In this document: in pieces, positions 5,363 through 6,317 of the stretch
Layout of the letters: each line of letters begins with the position of its first letter
How positions within the stretch are numbered: position 1 is the first letter of the stretch
Source of the DNA: an uncultured Actinomycetes bacterium
Lineage (GTDB): Bacteria; Actinomycetota; Acidimicrobiia; Acidimicrobiales; RAAP-2
NCBI GenBank assembly: GCA_903854175.1
Contig: CAINVQ010000065.1
Span: forward strand, 1-6,317
Direction of reading: 5' to 3'
Length of the DNA: 6,317 nt
Program-made: the position numbers and the translations under genes
The notes under the pieces: model-generated
What the model saw: only the letters and a program-made list of their open reading frames with translations
Told to the model about the DNA's origin: nothing
Database searches by the model: none

Positions 5363-5368
5363 TACCGT
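5363..5368 (+). promoter_or_regulatory. Candidate -10 box (TACCGT) of yaaA
   Basis: TACCGT lies at -12 to -7 relative to GTG 5375, the same geometry as in front of the RNA methyltransferase gene, pointing to a leaderless mRNA. It overlaps the 8-bp palindrome CGGTACCG (5360-5367). No Shine-Dalgarno precedes the GTG. Confidence 0.45.
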
Positions 5369-5374
5369 AGTCCG

Positions 5375-6130
5375 GTGAGCAAAAACTTTGTAATTCTTCT
5401 CCCGCCTTCTGAAGGCAAGGAGGCGGGAGGGAAGCGCAAAGTTACGTCAGGCGCGTTTGACGCCCAGCTTCGAAGTGCCAGAAGTGATGTCCGTGACGCT
5501 CTTGGAGTATTTCTAAAATCAGCATCAAAAATTGAGCTTGAAAAATTACTAAAAGTACGCGGCCCGCTTCTTGAGCGTGCAGTTGAATCATCACAACTGA
5601 TTGCTGCTGGAAAGCCCTTGCTGCTTCCTGCGTACCAGCGTTATTCGGGAGTCGTGTGGGAACACCTTGCTCCAGATGAGCTGTCAGCTTCTAAGAGAAA
5701 ACAGCTACTTATTCCTTCAGGCCTTTATGGATTATCCATGGGTGAAGATTTGATTGCTGATTACCGGCTCAAGATGGACGTCAATCTTGCGGGCATTGGG
5801 ATCTTGTCAAAATTTTGGAAACCCTTCGTAACGGCAACGCTTATTAAAAAATACGCAAAAACAACAATTGTTAATTTGCTACCAAAAGAACACGAAGCCT
5901 CAATTGATTTTGAAGAGCTTGCTCGTCACTCGCACGTTGTAACCATTGATTTTGTTGATAGTTCTGGTAGTGGCGCTGCTGGCCATGCGGCAAAGGCGGC
6001 GAAAGGCAAAGTTGCTCGATGGCTGCTCGATGAAGGTCTCGCATCATTTGCAGACTTCACCTGGGAAGGTTGGAAAGTTTCCCAGAAGAAAGACAAATTT
6101 ATTGTCAGGGCTCCCAAAGCAAAGAAATAG
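5375..6130 (+). CDS. yaaA: Peroxide stress protein YaaA (DUF328/UPF0246 family)
   Basis: YaaA proteins protect cells against hydrogen peroxide by limiting unincorporated intracellular iron; the E. coli protein is induced by OxyR and has a DNA-binding fold. This 251-residue homologue begins with VILLPPSEGK (6-15), the actinobacterial version of the E. coli 'SPAKT' start. It continues with YQRYSGVVWEHL (about 88-99), LLIPSGLYGL (about 111-120), ADYRLKMD (about 128-135), FWKPFV and NLLPKEHEASID (about 168-179), and ends in a basic region (RAPKAKK). Length is normal for the family. GTG 5375 is preferred because the conserved LLPPSEGK block follows at once and a -10 box sits seven bases upstream. 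A perfect AAGGAGG (5417-5423) occurs inside the gene but has no start codon after it. It is convergent with ssrA and separated from it by a terminator. Confidence 0.92.
   Translation: MSKNFVILLPPSEGKEAGGKRKVTSGAFDAQLRSARSDVRDALGVFLKSASKIELEKLLKVRGPLLERAVESSQLIAAGKPLLLPAYQRYSGVVWEHLAPDELSASKRKQLLIPSGLYGLSMGEDLIADYRLKMDVNLAGIGILSKFWKPFVTATLIKKYAKTTIVNLLPKEHEASIDFEELARHSHVVTIDFVDSSGSGAAGHAAKAAKGKVARWLLDEGLASFADFTWEGWKVSQKKDKFIVRAPKAKK
5399..5429 (+). other. GC-rich inverted repeat within the 5' end of yaaA
   Basis: CTCCCGCC (5399-5406) and GGCGGGAG (5422-5429) make an 8-bp GC-rich stem starting about 24 bases into the mRNA. A smaller competing hairpin, GCCTT-CTG-AAGGC (5404-5416), shares bases with it. 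The long stem would bury the internal AAGGAGG. It may be a translation-control structure or simply a by-product of the codons for the Pro-Pro-Ser-Glu-Gly-Lys block and what follows. Confidence 0.35.
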
Positions 6131-6151
6131 TTTCAAAAAGAAATCAATAAA

Positions 6152-6179
6152 AAAACCCGCACCTTTCGGTGCGGGTTTT
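6152..6179. terminator. Bidirectional Rho-independent terminator between yaaA and ssrA
   Basis: AAAACCCGCACC (6152-6163) and GGTGCGGGTTTT (6168-6179) pair perfectly over 12 bp with a four-base loop. On the plus strand the stem is followed by TTTTCCC. On the minus strand the loop is GAAA, a stable GNRA tetraloop, and the stem runs into TTTTTTTATTG. It therefore looks strongest as the ssrA terminator, seven bases after the mature RNA end, while also ending yaaA transcription. Confidence 0.92.
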
Positions 6180-6186
6180 CCCTTTG

Positions 6187-6317
6187 TGGAGATGCCGGGT
6201 ATCGAGCCCGGGTCCAGTAGCTTCTTAATGATTCTTCTCCGAGCGCAGTCGACAGGAAATTGTCGGGAGCGGCTCTACTGTCAACACCGAAGACGCTCCG
6301 TATCTAGCTAAGTTGTC
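6187..6317 (-). ncRNA. ssrA: tmRNA (transfer-messenger RNA), 3' part only
   Basis: tmRNA, with SmpB, rescues stalled ribosomes and tags the unfinished peptide. On the minus strand the 3' end reads GGAC, then T-stem CCGGG, loop CTCGATA, CCCGG, then acceptor strand CATCTCC and discriminator A at 6187. GGAC directly before the T-arm and CATCTCCA at the end are typical of bacterial tmRNAs. No matching 5' acceptor strand or D- and anticodon arms occur within tRNA distance, so an ordinary tRNA is excluded. Upstream sequence forms stems suited to the last pseudoknot: CGACA/TGTCG (6250-6254 with 6261-6265) and GGAGCG/CGCTCC (6266-6271 with 6294-6299). The tag reading frame and the 5' end lie beyond the window. 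CCA is not encoded: the next three bases read CAA. T54 is replaced by C. Confidence 0.8.

Noticed and set aside
5073..6130. Toxin-antitoxin pair formed by the 92-aa protein and its downstream neighbour
   Set aside because: The catalytic histidine of HicA is absent and the downstream gene is clearly YaaA, not a HicB-type antitoxin.
6187..6262. Ordinary tRNA gene on the minus strand
   Set aside because: A T-arm and acceptor 3' strand are present, but there is no matching 5' acceptor strand and no D or anticodon arm at tRNA distance; the GGAC before the T-arm indicates tmRNA.
5946..6311. Open frame on the plus strand running across the end of yaaA, the terminator and the tmRNA, containing MPGIEPG
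   Set aside because: The EMPGIEPGSS string is a well-known spurious translation of antisense tRNA/tmRNA T-arms, and the frame crosses a strong terminator.
1..6317. CRISPR array, insertion sequence, prophage or integration site
   Set aside because: No spaced direct repeats, transposase or integrase motifs, or terminal inverted repeats were seen. Although ssrA 3' ends are common integration sites, only the terminator and yaaA follow it here, with no duplicated T-arm segment.

Overview
The window looks like part of an actinobacterial (Actinomycetota) chromosome with moderate GC content (roughly half by eye). The pointers are: an alpha-methylacyl-CoA racemase with the same catalytic spacing as Mycobacterium tuberculosis MCR; a DUF3039 protein, a family typical of Actinobacteria; a stand-alone Lrp/AsnC ligand-binding (RAM) protein; the 'PPSEGK' form of YaaA; and several genes that appear to start without a leader at GTG or ATG directly behind a TANNNT -10 box. 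Moderate GC and very tight packing would suit a streamlined freshwater or marine actinobacterium, but that placement is inference.

Layout. Bases 3-821 (+) hold the 3' three quarters of the racemase gene. It converges on a 78-aa RAM-domain protein (818-1054, -), and their stop codons overlap. Next, on the minus strand, is a 72-aa basic protein with a CxxC...H putative zinc knuckle (1109-1327). It is divergent from the DUF3039 gene (best start GTG 1366, stop 1650), and the short gap contains a perfect palindrome between two possible -10 boxes. Bases 1683-3768 (+) form a very tight three-gene operon: NADPH-dependent FMN reductase, class I glutamine amidotransferase and RimK-like ATP-grasp ligase, joined by one-base stop/start overlaps. 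A TRAM-domain m5U RNA methyltransferase follows (3793-5016), then a 92-aa protein of unknown function (5073-5351) with its own promoter and a hairpin-rich leader, then yaaA (5375-6130). The right end carries a strong terminator (6152-6179) and, on the minus strand, the 3' part of ssrA (tmRNA), whose 5' part lies beyond the window.

How the genes work together. Racemase (branched-chain lipid or sterol side-chain catabolism), RNA m5U methylation, YaaA (iron and peroxide protection) and tmRNA (ribosome rescue) are housekeeping functions with no obvious link to one another. The one real functional unit is the reductase-amidotransferase-ligase operon. A class I GATase translationally coupled to an ATP-grasp enzyme suggests ATP-dependent amidation or peptide-type ligation of an unknown small carboxylate, with a flavin-dependent redox step alongside. 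I do not recognise this as a named pathway, and it is the best candidate here for an undescribed system. No gene-free stretch longer than about 60 bases is present.
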